A DNA stretch of 6,121 nucleotides from contig CAMOTK010000119.1 of the NCBI GenBank assembly GCA_946625715.1, forward strand, positions 1-6,121. The letters run 5' to 3'. Position 1 is the stretch's first letter, and every line of letters starts with the position of its first letter. The position numbers and the translations under genes were made by a program. Shown here piece after piece: positions 1-5,405 of this stretch. This DNA is from an uncultured Prevotella sp. (lineage in GTDB: Bacteria > Bacteroidota > Bacteroidia > Bacteroidales > Bacteroidaceae). A model generated the notes under the pieces. The model saw only the letters and a list, made by a program, of their open reading frames with translations. It did no database searches and was not told where the DNA came from.

Positions 1-803
1 ACAAGAAGCTCACCTCGCAGTTCCACGGCGCAACGCTCACCGGCAAGGGCCTGGAATGGGGCGGTTCTATCCTGCGTCCCGAGGCTACCGGTTTCGGTGC
101 GCTCTACTTCGTGGACCACATGCTCAAGACCCACAATCTCGACATCAAGGGCAAGACGGTGGCGCTCTCGGGCTTCGGCAACGTGGCTTGGGGTGCTGCC
201 AAGAAGGCAACCGAACTGGGTGCCAAGGTGATTACCATCTCCGGTCCCGACGGCTACATTCTCGACGAGGCTGGTCTCGATGCCGAGAAGATTGATTATA
301 TGCTGGAGCTGCGTGCTTCGGGCAACGACGTCTGCGCTCCCTACGCCGACGAGTTCCCCGGCGCCAAGTTCTTTGCCGGCAAGAAGCCTTGGGAGACAAA
401 GGCCGACATCTATCTGCCCTGCGCCACGCAGAACGAGCTCAACGGCGCCGACGCCGACGCCATTCTGGCTCAGAAGCCGCTGTGCGTAGCCGAGGTTTCA
501 AACATGGGCTGCACGGCCGAGGCCGTCAACAAGTTCATTGCCGCCGGCCAGCTCTTCGCTCCTGGCAAGGCTGTCAACGCCGGTGGTGTGGCCACCTCTG
601 GTCTGGAAATGACGCAGAACTCCATGCGCATGTCGTGGACGGCCGAAGAGGTCGACCAGCGCCTGCACCAGATTATGTCGGGCATCCACGCTCAGTGCGT
701 GAAGTATGGTAAGGAAGGCAACTACATCAACTACGTGAAGGGTGCCAACGTGGCCGGCTTCATGAAGGTTGCCCACGCCATGATGGCCCAGGGGATTGTA
801 TAA
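1..803 (+). CDS. gdhA: NADP-type glutamate dehydrogenase, C-terminal part (5' end outside window)
   Basis: This enzyme reductively aminates 2-oxoglutarate with ammonium to give glutamate in the cytoplasm, using NADPH in this family branch. The frame is open from base 3 and gives 266 residues, so roughly the first 180 of a usual ~445 are missing. Visible motifs, numbered in the fragment, are LTGKGLEWGGS and RPEATGFG (about 12-32), the dinucleotide-binding turn SGFGNVAWG (56-64), the strand-2 end ISGPDGY with Ser where NADP enzymes tend to carry a small polar residue, PCATQNELNG, NAGGVATSGLEMTQNS, and a C-terminal YVKGANVAGFMKVAHAM. The segment usually written EGANMP reads EVSNMG here, which I believe is a Prevotella-type variant rather than damage. 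The stop is TAA at 801-803. No clear terminator follows; the next 48 bases are heptamer repeats leading into rlpA, so read-through is possible. Family assignment is firm; cofactor choice is inferred. Confidence 0.96.
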   Translation, partial: KKLTSQFHGATLTGKGLEWGGSILRPEATGFGALYFVDHMLKTHNLDIKGKTVALSGFGNVAWGAAKKATELGAKVITISGPDGYILDEAGLDAEKIDYMLELRASGNDVCAPYADEFPGAKFFAGKKPWETKADIYLPCATQNELNGADADAILAQKPLCVAEVSNMGCTAEAVNKFIAAGQLFAPGKAVNAGGVATSGLEMTQNSMRMSWTAEEVDQRLHQIMSGIHAQCVKYGKEGNYINYVKGANVAGFMKVAHAMMAQGIV

Positions 804-865
804 TTGAAAATTGAGAATTGAGAATTGAAAATTGAAAATTAAAATTGAGAAATGAGAAGTGAGAA
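804..865. repeat. Tandem heptamer tract, consensus TTGARAA
   Basis: Directly after the gdhA stop codon, nine consecutive units can be laid out: TTGAAAA (804), TTGAGAA (811), TTGAGAA (818), TTGAAAA (825), TTGAAAA (832), a 6-base unit TTAAAA (839), TTGAGAA (845), ATGAGAA (852) and GTGAGAA (859). The eighth unit supplies the ATG of the rlpA gene. The tract fills the whole gap between gdhA and rlpA and contains no TAnnTTTG promoter box. From general familiarity, similar A-rich TTGARAA strings occur in intergenic regions of Prevotella and relatives; their role is not known to me. The tandem pattern is directly visible; replication slippage as its origin is inference. Confidence 0.9.
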
Positions 866-956
866 ATGGCAGTTGTATGTTAAGCGCTGTGCGCGTATTT
901 CACGACGGGCATTGGCCGTCGGCATACTGCTCCATTTCTCATTTTTCATTTCTCAT
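845..956. repeat. Inverted repeat of heptamers spanning the rlpA start
   Basis: The left arm at 845-869 (three heptamers plus ATGG) matches the reverse complement of 932-956 (CCAT plus TTCTCAT, TTTTCAT, TTCTCAT) at 22 of 25 positions, with 62 bases between the arms. Inside lies a smaller perfect stem, CGACGG at 903-908 against CCGTCG at 916-921, with a 7-base loop. In an rlpA transcript the start codon at 852 falls inside the left arm, so the arms could pair and hide the initiation site. The right arm is translated as part of the signal-peptide core (HFSFFISH). No target-site duplication is obvious, so a mobile element is not shown. Confidence 0.75.
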
Positions 957-1460
957 GCTTCTTTTAGCCGCATAGCGGCGCAAGAGAGCGGCAAAGCCTC
1001 TTTCTATTCACGTAGTGCCACTGGAACACGCACTGCCAGCGGCGAACGGCTGCACCACGACAGCATGACGTGTGCCCACCGCACCTACCCCTTCGGCACC
1101 TTGCTCCGAGTGACCAACCCTGCCAACGACAAGAGCGTGGTGGTGCGCGTCATCGACCGCGGCCCCTTCGTTCGCGGCCGCATCATCGACCTCTCATGGG
1201 GCGCCGCCAAGGCCATCGGCATGACTCAGCAGGGCATTGCCTCGGTCATTGTCGAGCAAGTGGGCTACGTGCAGGTGCCCTACCGCGCTCCTGAGAAGCT
1301 CGACTTGCCACACTTGTCGCTCGAGATTCACGAGCCCGTGGGCATCACGCCCGAGTGGCAAGCCCTCGACACCACCTTCATCAAGCGCCAGATGAAGCGC
1401 ACCAAACTGAAAACAAAAATGCAGCTGTCGAAACAACAGCTGCAGAAACTCACGAAGTAG
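852..1460 (+). CDS. rlpA: RlpA-like septal ring lytic transglycosylase (DPBB domain)
   Basis: This is a predicted secreted 202-residue protein of the RlpA family, whose characterised members cleave peptidoglycan glycan strands stripped of stem peptides. Residues about 18-43 form a signal peptide (RRALAVGILL then HFSFFISHA, ending near IAAQ). The double-psi beta-barrel covers about 46-138: GKASFYS, TASGE (Glu65), CAHRTYPFGT (His76), VIDRGPF (Asp102) and GRIIDLS (Asp113), which are the conserved family positions around the active site. There is no SPOR domain, so septal targeting as in Escherichia coli is not evident. Instead a 60-residue tail ends in a Lys/Gln-rich stretch. ATG 852 is chosen because no other ATG precedes the domain; TTG at 873 or 912 is possible. 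The start lies within heptamer repeats and no strong ribosome binding site or own promoter is visible, so expression may depend on gdhA read-through. The family call is firm; catalytic activity is inferred. Confidence 0.9.
   Translation: MRSEKWQLYVKRCARISRRALAVGILLHFSFFISHASFSRIAAQESGKASFYSRSATGTRTASGERLHHDSMTCAHRTYPFGTLLRVTNPANDKSVVVRVIDRGPFVRGRIIDLSWGAAKAIGMTQQGIASVIVEQVGYVQVPYRAPEKLDLPHLSLEIHEPVGITPEWQALDTTFIKRQMKRTKLKTKMQLSKQQLQKLTK
1409..1444 (-). terminator. Intrinsic terminator of the lipoprotein gene, inside the 3' end of rlpA
   Basis: Read on the minus strand, a perfect 9-bp stem TGCAGCTGT / ACAGCTGCA (1444-1436 with 1428-1420) closes a 7-base loop TGTTTCG and is followed at once by TTTTTGTTTT (1419 down to about 1409). 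This is a textbook rho-independent layout, about 40 bases past the stop of the lipoprotein gene. It lies wholly within the last codons of convergent rlpA, where it encodes part of the MQLSKQQLQK tail. On the plus strand the stem is not followed by a T tract, so it should act in one direction only. Confidence 0.75.
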
Positions 1461-1484
1461 TCTTTCCCAGTTTTTCCTTCGTCT

Positions 1485-2237
1485 TTACCGTTTTCTCGTC
1501 ACCAGACGGAACTCGCGTGTCTGCGAGGTAATCTCCTTGTTGCCCTGCATCACACCCACACGTATGTGCACCTCGCCATCCTTCAGACGGTTGTCGGCCA
1601 GGATGGTGGCCGAGTAGCGCACGCCCTGATGGGGCGCAATGCTCTCAATGCGCAGGTTCTGCGACACGTGCACATGCTTGTTGCCAGTGATGTCGTCGAC
1701 TATCGGGCAGATGTCGTAGACGGTTTTGTCGGAGTTGTTCATAATCTCGAAGCGCACGGTGCACTCCTCGCCCCGCTTGAGCACGCCGTCGCCATTGGCA
1801 TCGGTCAGTTCGGCACGCCGTATCACGATGGGCTCGCTGACGGGCATGTCGAAAGCAATGCGGTCGTCGCCACTGTTGGTGGGGTCGAACACTTCGCCGC
1901 TGTTGTTGTAGCCATAGTCACGGCCAGTGCTGCGCTGACTGCTGCGTTCGTAGGTCTGGCGGCTGCGTCGCTCTGCCCTTGCAGCGGCATAGTCGTCATA
2001 CTTCTGCTGCTGCGACTGGTCGACGGCCGCGCCAATAGCCGCACCGGCAGCTGCACCTGCGGCCGTGCCTATGAGCGAGCCCCAGTCGGAACCGCGCCAA
2101 CCACCGGTGATGCCGCCAATGGCCGAGCCTATCACGTTGCCAAACTGTGCACCAGTAACGGCGCCCACACCCGTGTAGGTATCGCAACTGCTCAGCACGA
2201 GCGTTGCACCCAGAGCTAATGTCAAAACCTTCTTCAT
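1485..2237 (-). CDS. Glycine-zipper envelope lipoprotein with an EF-hand loop
   Basis: The predicted product is a 250-residue lipoprotein. A short signal peptide ends in the lipobox LSSC with Cys18 as the lipidated residue. Residues about 23-72 are a glycine zipper (GxxxG-like runs such as GSAIGGITGG and AAGAAAGAAIGAA), the kind of segment that packs in or on membranes. A charged Gln/Arg/Ser-rich linker (about 73-125) follows, then a globular part from about 130. It opens with DANGDGVLKRGE (146-157), a canonical 12-residue EF-hand calcium loop with D146, N148, D150, G151, L153 and E157. The rest looks beta-rich, with NNSDKTVYD and HIRVGV stretches, like a small immunoglobulin-type fold. No acidic surface-export cluster follows Cys18, so an inward-facing outer-membrane position is the simpler guess. 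The gene is transcribed alone from its own promoter and ends at a clear terminator. No specific function is recognised; outer-membrane integrity is one possibility. Confidence 0.85.
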   Translation of the reverse strand: MKKVLTLALGATLVLSSCDTYTGVGAVTGAQFGNVIGSAIGGITGGWRGSDWGSLIGTAAGAAAGAAIGAAVDQSQQQKYDDYAAARAERRSRQTYERSSQRSTGRDYGYNNSGEVFDPTNSGDDRIAFDMPVSEPIVIRRAELTDANGDGVLKRGEECTVRFEIMNNSDKTVYDICPIVDDITGNKHVHVSQNLRIESIAPHQGVRYSATILADNRLKDGEVHIRVGVMQGNKEITSQTREFRLVTRKR

Positions 2238-2263
2238 TGTCTTAATAGTCTAAATTTCTGCTG

Positions 2264-2295
2264 CAAAAGTAGGAAAAAGTTGTGAAACCGCCAAA
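2264..2295 (-). promoter_or_regulatory. Bacteroidetes-type promoter of the lipoprotein gene
   Basis: On the minus strand a perfect -7 box TACTTTTG lies at 2271-2264. A TTTG -33 element lies at 2295-2292, with 20 bases between them. This fits the Bacteroides consensus of TTTG and TAnnTTTG for the primary sigma factor. Transcription would start near 2257, giving a leader of about 20 A/T-rich bases before the ATG at 2237. No Shine-Dalgarno sequence is visible, as is common in this phylum. Confidence 0.8.
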
Positions 2296-2296
2296 A

Positions 2297-2348
2297 GGTT
2301 TTTCCCGAAATCGTTGTAGGGAAAACCCTACTCGGCGTGTTTTTCGGG
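2297..2348. promoter_or_regulatory. Nested inverted repeats between divergent promoters (possible operator)
   Basis: Three overlapping symmetries are visible. TAGGG-AAAA-CCCTA is a perfect palindrome at 2317-2330. GGTTTTTCCC (2297-2306) pairs with GGGAAAACCC (2319-2328) at 9 of 10 positions around a 12-base spacer. CCCGAAA (2304-2310) pairs perfectly with TTTCGGG (2342-2348). The block begins one base past the -33 element of the leftward promoter and ends about 30 bases before the -7 box of the rightward promoter. It could therefore be a regulator site serving both genes. No regulator gene is present in the window and no known operator is recognised. Confidence 0.45.
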
Positions 2349-2365
2349 TCTGAAAGCATGGCTGT

Positions 2366-2388
2366 TTGCGTTTTTCTTCGTACTTTTG
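2366..2388 (+). promoter_or_regulatory. Bacteroidetes-type promoter of the barrel-transporter unit
   Basis: A perfect -7 box TACTTTTG sits at 2381-2388, and transcription would start near 2395, only about 12 bases before the ATG at 2407. The -33 element is weak: at the expected spacing the sequence is CATG, while the nearest TTTG (2365-2368) is too close. A weak -33 together with upstream inverted repeats would suit an activated promoter. The box and its next four bases, TACTTTTGCAGC, are identical to those of the divergent promoter. Confidence 0.7.
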
Positions 2389-2406
2389 CAGCCAAAACCA
2401 GCAACA

Positions 2407-3453
2407 ATGAAACGACTCTCACGCATAAACGTGGCACTCATAGCCGCCATTCTGCTCGCCGCCACCGCCACTCAGGCCCAGCAACTGCACTGGCAGGTCG
2501 ACGCTCAGGGATTCTTCGACAACGTGGAAGGCAACGATGCCTATCGCGACGACATCACCCACATGGGCATGCGACTGGCACCGCAGCTGAGCATACGCTC
2601 TGCCAACCAGCGCCACACGCTCACCGCCGGCTACGACGCCCTGCTCGAGCCCGGCATGAAGGATGTCTTCACCGATGGCACGGCCATTGCCTACTACCAG
2701 TATGAGCACCGCGGCCTGCGCTTCCTTTTCGGTGCCTACCCGCGACGGCTTATGCACGAGCAGTTGTCCGACTACATCGTGTGCGACTCGCTGCGCCGCT
2801 ATCGGCCCAACATCACGGGCTTCGACTTCCTCTATACGACGCCGAAGGGCCACGTGGAGGTCTATCTCGACTGGACGGCCAAGCAGCAGACCGAGGTGCG
2901 CGAGCAGTTCATGGTGGGCCTCAACGCCCGCTACCAGCCCGGCCTGTTGCAGATGGGACTTGAAGGCTACGGCTATCACTACGCACTGAAACTCCATGGC
3001 TCCGACTACGGCCAGCGCATCCACGACTACTTCATCGCCCATCCCTACGTAGGCCTACGCACCAACCAGTTGGGCCCACTCTCGCTGCTCGACGTGCGTG
3101 CCGGCCTGCTCGTTGGCGCCGACCGCGACCGTGCCGACAGCCAGTGGCACTGCCCCGTTGGTTTCGTGGGCGACGTCAGGGCACAGTGGCTGGGGCTTAT
3201 TCTCAACCAGACCGTCTATGCCGGCAAGCGCCAGCAGCACTTCGGCAACCAAGCCTTCGGCGAATACTACTGGGGCGAGACCTTCGTGCGCTCATCGTGG
3301 TGGAGCCACACCGACCTGGCCTACGAGATTCTGCACGACCACGACCTGAGCGTCCGCGCCGGACTGGTTTTCAACTTCACCGACAAGGGCCTCAACTGGC
3401 ACCAGATGCTCACGCTCAGCTATGCCATCGGTGGAAAACTCTTTGGTAAATAA
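2407..3453 (+). CDS. Predicted outer-membrane beta-barrel protein, function unknown
   Basis: The 348-residue product starts with a classic signal peptide (MKRLSRINVALIAAILLAAT, cleavage likely after TQA at residue 24). The mature part is rich in alternating aromatic and polar residues and short turns, as in outer-membrane barrels: TAIAYYQYEHRGLRFLFGAY (about 92-111), FDFLYTT and HVEVYLDWTA (139-158), FMVGLNARY and LLQMGLEGYGYHYAL (168-194), PYVGLRT (213-219), LLDVRAGLLVGA (228-238), VGDVRAQWLGLILNQTVYAG (254-273), EYYWGETFVRSSWWSH (286-301), LSVRAGLVFNF (314-324) and MLTLSYAIGGKLF (334-346). It does not end in the usual aromatic residue (last residues FGK). ATG 2407 is preferred over an in-frame TTG at 2386 because the TTG lies inside the promoter box. 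The stop is 3 bases before the BASS transporter gene, so the two are surely co-transcribed. Barrel topology is inferred from residue pattern; no homologue of known function is recognised. Confidence 0.75.
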   Translation: MKRLSRINVALIAAILLAATATQAQQLHWQVDAQGFFDNVEGNDAYRDDITHMGMRLAPQLSIRSANQRHTLTAGYDALLEPGMKDVFTDGTAIAYYQYEHRGLRFLFGAYPRRLMHEQLSDYIVCDSLRRYRPNITGFDFLYTTPKGHVEVYLDWTAKQQTEVREQFMVGLNARYQPGLLQMGLEGYGYHYALKLHGSDYGQRIHDYFIAHPYVGLRTNQLGPLSLLDVRAGLLVGADRDRADSQWHCPVGFVGDVRAQWLGLILNQTVYAGKRQQHFGNQAFGEYYWGETFVRSSWWSHTDLAYEILHDHDLSVRAGLVFNFTDKGLNWHQMLTLSYAIGGKLFGK

Positions 3454-3456
3454 ACT

Positions 3457-4416
3457 ATGAACATCATCCGATTCGTAAAAGACTGGACACTGCCGCTCGC
3501 CATGGGCACGGGCGCCGTGGCCTACCTCATTTTTGCCTTCACCCCACAACTCCATGAGGCCGCACTGTTCTTCGACCCCATCTTCGCCACCATCCTGCCC
3601 ATGTTCATGTTCATGGTGCTGTTCGTCACGTTCTGCAAGGTCGACTTCCATAAGATGCGGCCCGTGTGGTGGCACTTCTGGGTAGGCGTGTTCCAGCTCC
3701 TCTTCATCTTTGCTCTTATGGTTATTATTTTAGGCTTCCACCTGTCGGGCAACAGCCTCGTCCTCATGGAAGCCATCCTGATGTGCGTCATCGCCCCCTG
3801 CGCCACAGCCGCCGCCGTGGTCACGCAGAAGTTAGGCGGCTCGCTCGAGCAGATGACCACCTACACTTTTCTCTCCAATTTCATCACCGTACTGCTCGTG
3901 CCCCTCTGCTTCCCCATGATTGAGAAGGGGGCCGACATCTCGTTCACGACAGCCTTCTTCAAGATTCTCCACGAGGTGTTCATCGTGCTCATCGTGCCCA
4001 TGCTGCTGGCCTACTTCGTGAAGCATTTCATGCACCGCCTGCACCGCTGGATTATCAGCGTGCGCGACCTGAGCTACTATCTCTGGGCCTGCTCGCTGCT
4101 CATCGTCACGGGCACCACGGTGAAGAACATCGTCAACGCCCAGGCCAGCCCCTGGCTGCTCCTTTTCATCGCCTTGCTTGGCGGTCTGATGTGCGTGGTG
4201 CAGTTTGCCGTAGGCCGCTACATCGGCCACCACTTCGGCCGCACCCAAGAGGCCGGCCAGGCGTTGGGACAGAAGAACACCGCCTTTGCCATCTGGCTCT
4301 CCAGCGTCTATCTGAATCCCCTCTCCTCAGTAGGTCCCGGCTGTTACATTCTCTGGCAGAACATCGTCAACTCCATTGAGATTTGGCAAGCAAAGGCAAG
4401 CAACGTTAAGGGTTAG
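3457..4416 (+). CDS. BASS/SBF-family (bile acid:sodium symporter-like) transporter
   Basis: This is a 319-residue inner-membrane protein with about ten hydrophobic segments (near 13-29, 43-60, 71-93, 101-123, 133-153, 169-188, 205-221, 231-255, 268-288 and 291-310), the topology of the BASS superfamily. Family hallmarks are the two crossover regions: VIAPCATAAAVVTQKLGG (111-128) leading into a segment with LSNFITVLLVP, and GQKNTAFAIWLSSVYLNP (271-288) followed by PGCYILWQNIVNSIEIW. In characterised members these regions build the sodium and substrate sites. Known BASS substrates include bile acids, pantoate, pyruvate and other organic anions; the sequence alone does not decide among them. It starts 3 bases after the barrel gene, close enough for translational coupling, which suggests the barrel passes the same solute through the outer membrane. 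The family is confident; substrate and direction are unknown. Confidence 0.88.
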   Translation: MNIIRFVKDWTLPLAMGTGAVAYLIFAFTPQLHEAALFFDPIFATILPMFMFMVLFVTFCKVDFHKMRPVWWHFWVGVFQLLFIFALMVIILGFHLSGNSLVLMEAILMCVIAPCATAAAVVTQKLGGSLEQMTTYTFLSNFITVLLVPLCFPMIEKGADISFTTAFFKILHEVFIVLIVPMLLAYFVKHFMHRLHRWIISVRDLSYYLWACSLLIVTGTTVKNIVNAQASPWLLLFIALLGGLMCVVQFAVGRYIGHHFGRTQEAGQALGQKNTAFAIWLSSVYLNPLSSVGPGCYILWQNIVNSIEIWQAKASNVKG

Positions 4417-4424
4417 GTTGGAAT

Positions 4425-4531
4425 TTACAAAGTGATTCTTTCCAAATCGTCGGGCACAAAGACGCGGCCGCCGAAGTGACCAAAGCATTACCCGTACCAA
4501 GCATGGTGATGAAATGCTCACTTTCTTCCAC
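4425..4531 (-). pseudogene. Collapsed MBL-fold hydrolase gene: both ends kept, middle deleted
   Basis: From a possible GTG start at 4531, preceded by AGGAG, the minus strand reads VEESEHFITMLGTGNALVT (to about 4475). That resembles the first strand of RNase Z-like metallo-beta-lactamase-fold proteins, which typically begin with MLGTGNA-VT and continue to YNTCF. Directly after, in another frame, it reads FGGRVFVPDDLERITL and a TAA at 4427-4425, which resembles the C-terminus of such proteins. The metal-binding HxHxDH motif and everything else between are absent. The simplest reading is an internal deletion of several hundred bases joining the first ~20 and last ~16 codons out of frame near 4475-4480. 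The gene would be dead. It ends 8 bases from the convergent BASS gene. Matches rest on remembered family patterns. Confidence 0.55.
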
Positions 4532-4554
4532 GAGTAAACTCCTGAGTTATTAGT

Positions 4555-4710
4555 TTCGTAATCGTTTGCAAAGCAAGGCACATCGTTGCCCGACACGATG
4601 CCGAAGTAGTCGCTCTGCACGATGTCGTCCTTCGTGGCAAAGCTGATGGTGAAGGCTTTCTTCAAACGCCTGTCAGCACGAGGGCTGATGTTTTCATTAA
4701 TCTTTTCATA
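4555..4710 (-). pseudogene. Flavin-reductase-like gene fragment
   Basis: The minus strand is open from just after a TGA at about 4713-4711, with no ATG. It gives a protein-like stretch including RRLKKAFTISFATKDDIVQ and SDYFGIVSGNDVPCFAN (about residues 14-49 of the fragment). This resembles the pattern in flavin reductase-like (FMN-binding split barrel) proteins where a strand such as FxxNxxT is followed by an acidic-D-Y-[CF]-G-x-x-SG-x-x-V segment and normally DKF. Here the resemblance stops around VPCFAN. It lacks the N-terminal half, a start codon and the C-terminal half, so it looks like a remnant. The overlapping short frame from ATG 4721 to TGA 4662 (MIHDMKRLMKTSALVLTGV) resembles a signal peptide but is probably incidental. 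The family guess is tentative. Confidence 0.35.
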
Positions 4711-4748
4711 TCATGTATCATTATAGGGTTGACGCTTGAATGTCGTAG

Positions 4749-4783
4749 CGGATTGCTGAGGTGGAGTTCACTTTTACAATCCG
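4749..4783. repeat. Short inverted repeat downstream of the deacetylase gene
   Basis: CGGATTG at 4749-4755 and CAATCCG at 4777-4783 are perfect 7-bp inverted copies around a 21-base loop, 10 bases past the deacetylase stop codon. No T tract follows on the minus strand, so it is not a convincing intrinsic terminator, though it might protect the 3' end of the transcript. Nothing else is evident in 4711-4792 apart from the short incidental frame noted for the adjacent fragment. Confidence 0.3.
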
Positions 4784-4792
4784 TTGCAAAGT

Positions 4793-5401
4793 TTAAAAGA
4801 TGCGGAACTCGTAGCCTTGCTGCTGGAGCCACTCGATGCTCTGGGGCAGGGCTGTGCGCAGCTTGTCGATGGCCTTCAGCGAGTCGTGGAAGGTGATGAT
4901 GGAGCCGTTGCGGGTGTAACGCATGACGTTGTTGACAATGCCTTGGGCGGTCATCCACTTGGAATAGTCGCGGGTGACGACGTCCCACATCACCACCTTG
5001 TACTTGCGCGAGAGCCAGGCGTACTGGGGCAGTCGCATCCAGCCGTGGGGCGGCCGCATGAGGTGGCTGTGGATGTAGGCGTTGGCTTTCTCCACGTTGT
5101 AGCTGTAGTCGCGCAGCGAGTGGCGGAAGCCGCTGATGTGGTTGTGGGTGTGGTTGCCCACCTGGTGGCCTTCGTCGCGTATCTGTTGGAAGAGGTCGGG
5201 ATGCTTGCGCACGTTGTCGCCCACGACGAAGAAGGTGGCCTTGACGCCGTAGTGGCGCAGGGTGTCGAGCAGGAAGGGTGTAGACTCTGGTATGGGACCG
5301 TCGTCAAAGGTCAGATAGACTGCTCTTTGACGACGATCCATGCGCCAGTAGGCTTTGGGATAAAGCCAACGCAGATAGACGGCGGGCTGCTCTATGAACA
5401 T
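4793..5401 (-). CDS. NodB-type polysaccharide deacetylase (carbohydrate esterase 4)
   Basis: The product removes N- or O-acetyl groups from a polysaccharide by metal-dependent hydrolysis. All five motifs of the NodB domain are present in 202 residues: YLTFDDGP (Asp33 the likely catalytic base, Asp34 a metal ligand), HTHNH (metal ligands His84 and His88), RPPHG (116-120), WDVVTRDY (139-146) and ITFHDS (His172, Asp173). The third motif has His where Tyr or Phe is common. The chosen start, ATG 5401, is 4 bases after the stop of the upstream DUF2723 gene; a longer frame to 5509 exists only by overlapping that gene out of frame and is rejected. There is no cleavable signal peptide, but the first 20 residues are aromatic and amphipathic (PAVYLRWLYPKAYWRM), so membrane association is possible. 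The close spacing implies one operon with the DUF2723 gene and a role in envelope glycan metabolism. The substrate is unknown. Confidence 0.9.
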   Translation of the reverse strand: MFIEQPAVYLRWLYPKAYWRMDRRQRAVYLTFDDGPIPESTPFLLDTLRHYGVKATFFVVGDNVRKHPDLFQQIRDEGHQVGNHTHNHISGFRHSLRDYSYNVEKANAYIHSHLMRPPHGWMRLPQYAWLSRKYKVVMWDVVTRDYSKWMTAQGIVNNVMRYTRNGSIITFHDSLKAIDKLRTALPQSIEWLQQQGYEFRIF

Positions 5402-5405
5402 GGCC

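Noticed and set aside
845..956. Miniature inverted-repeat transposable element
   Set aside because: The arms are low-complexity heptamers, no flanking target duplication is visible, and the interior is in-frame coding sequence; repeat expansion and inversion explains it equally well.
1566..2219. Plus-strand open frame (217 codons) antisense to the lipoprotein gene
   Set aside because: The minus strand has a lipobox, glycine zipper, EF-hand loop, promoter and terminator; the plus frame has none of these.
2419..3042. Minus-strand open frame (207 codons) across the barrel gene
   Set aside because: The plus strand has a signal peptide, promoter and operon spacing; the minus frame looks like a codon-bias shadow.
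4672..4698. Possible plus-strand terminator GTCAGC-ACGAGG-GCTGAT followed by GTTTTCATT
   Set aside because: The stem is 6 bp with one wobble pair, the T tract is short, and it lies about 255 bases beyond the BASS stop codon.
4662..4721. Short minus-strand frame MIHDMKRLMKTSALVLTGV with a signal-peptide look
   Set aside because: It is only 19 residues and overlaps a more protein-like frame (SPRADRRLKKAF and onward). It could be the stub of a lost exported protein, but nothing decides this.
4718..4732. TATAAT-like sequence on the minus strand upstream of the fragments
   Set aside because: Bacteroidetes primary promoters use TAnnTTTG, no matching -33 element is present, and the downstream sequence is a remnant.
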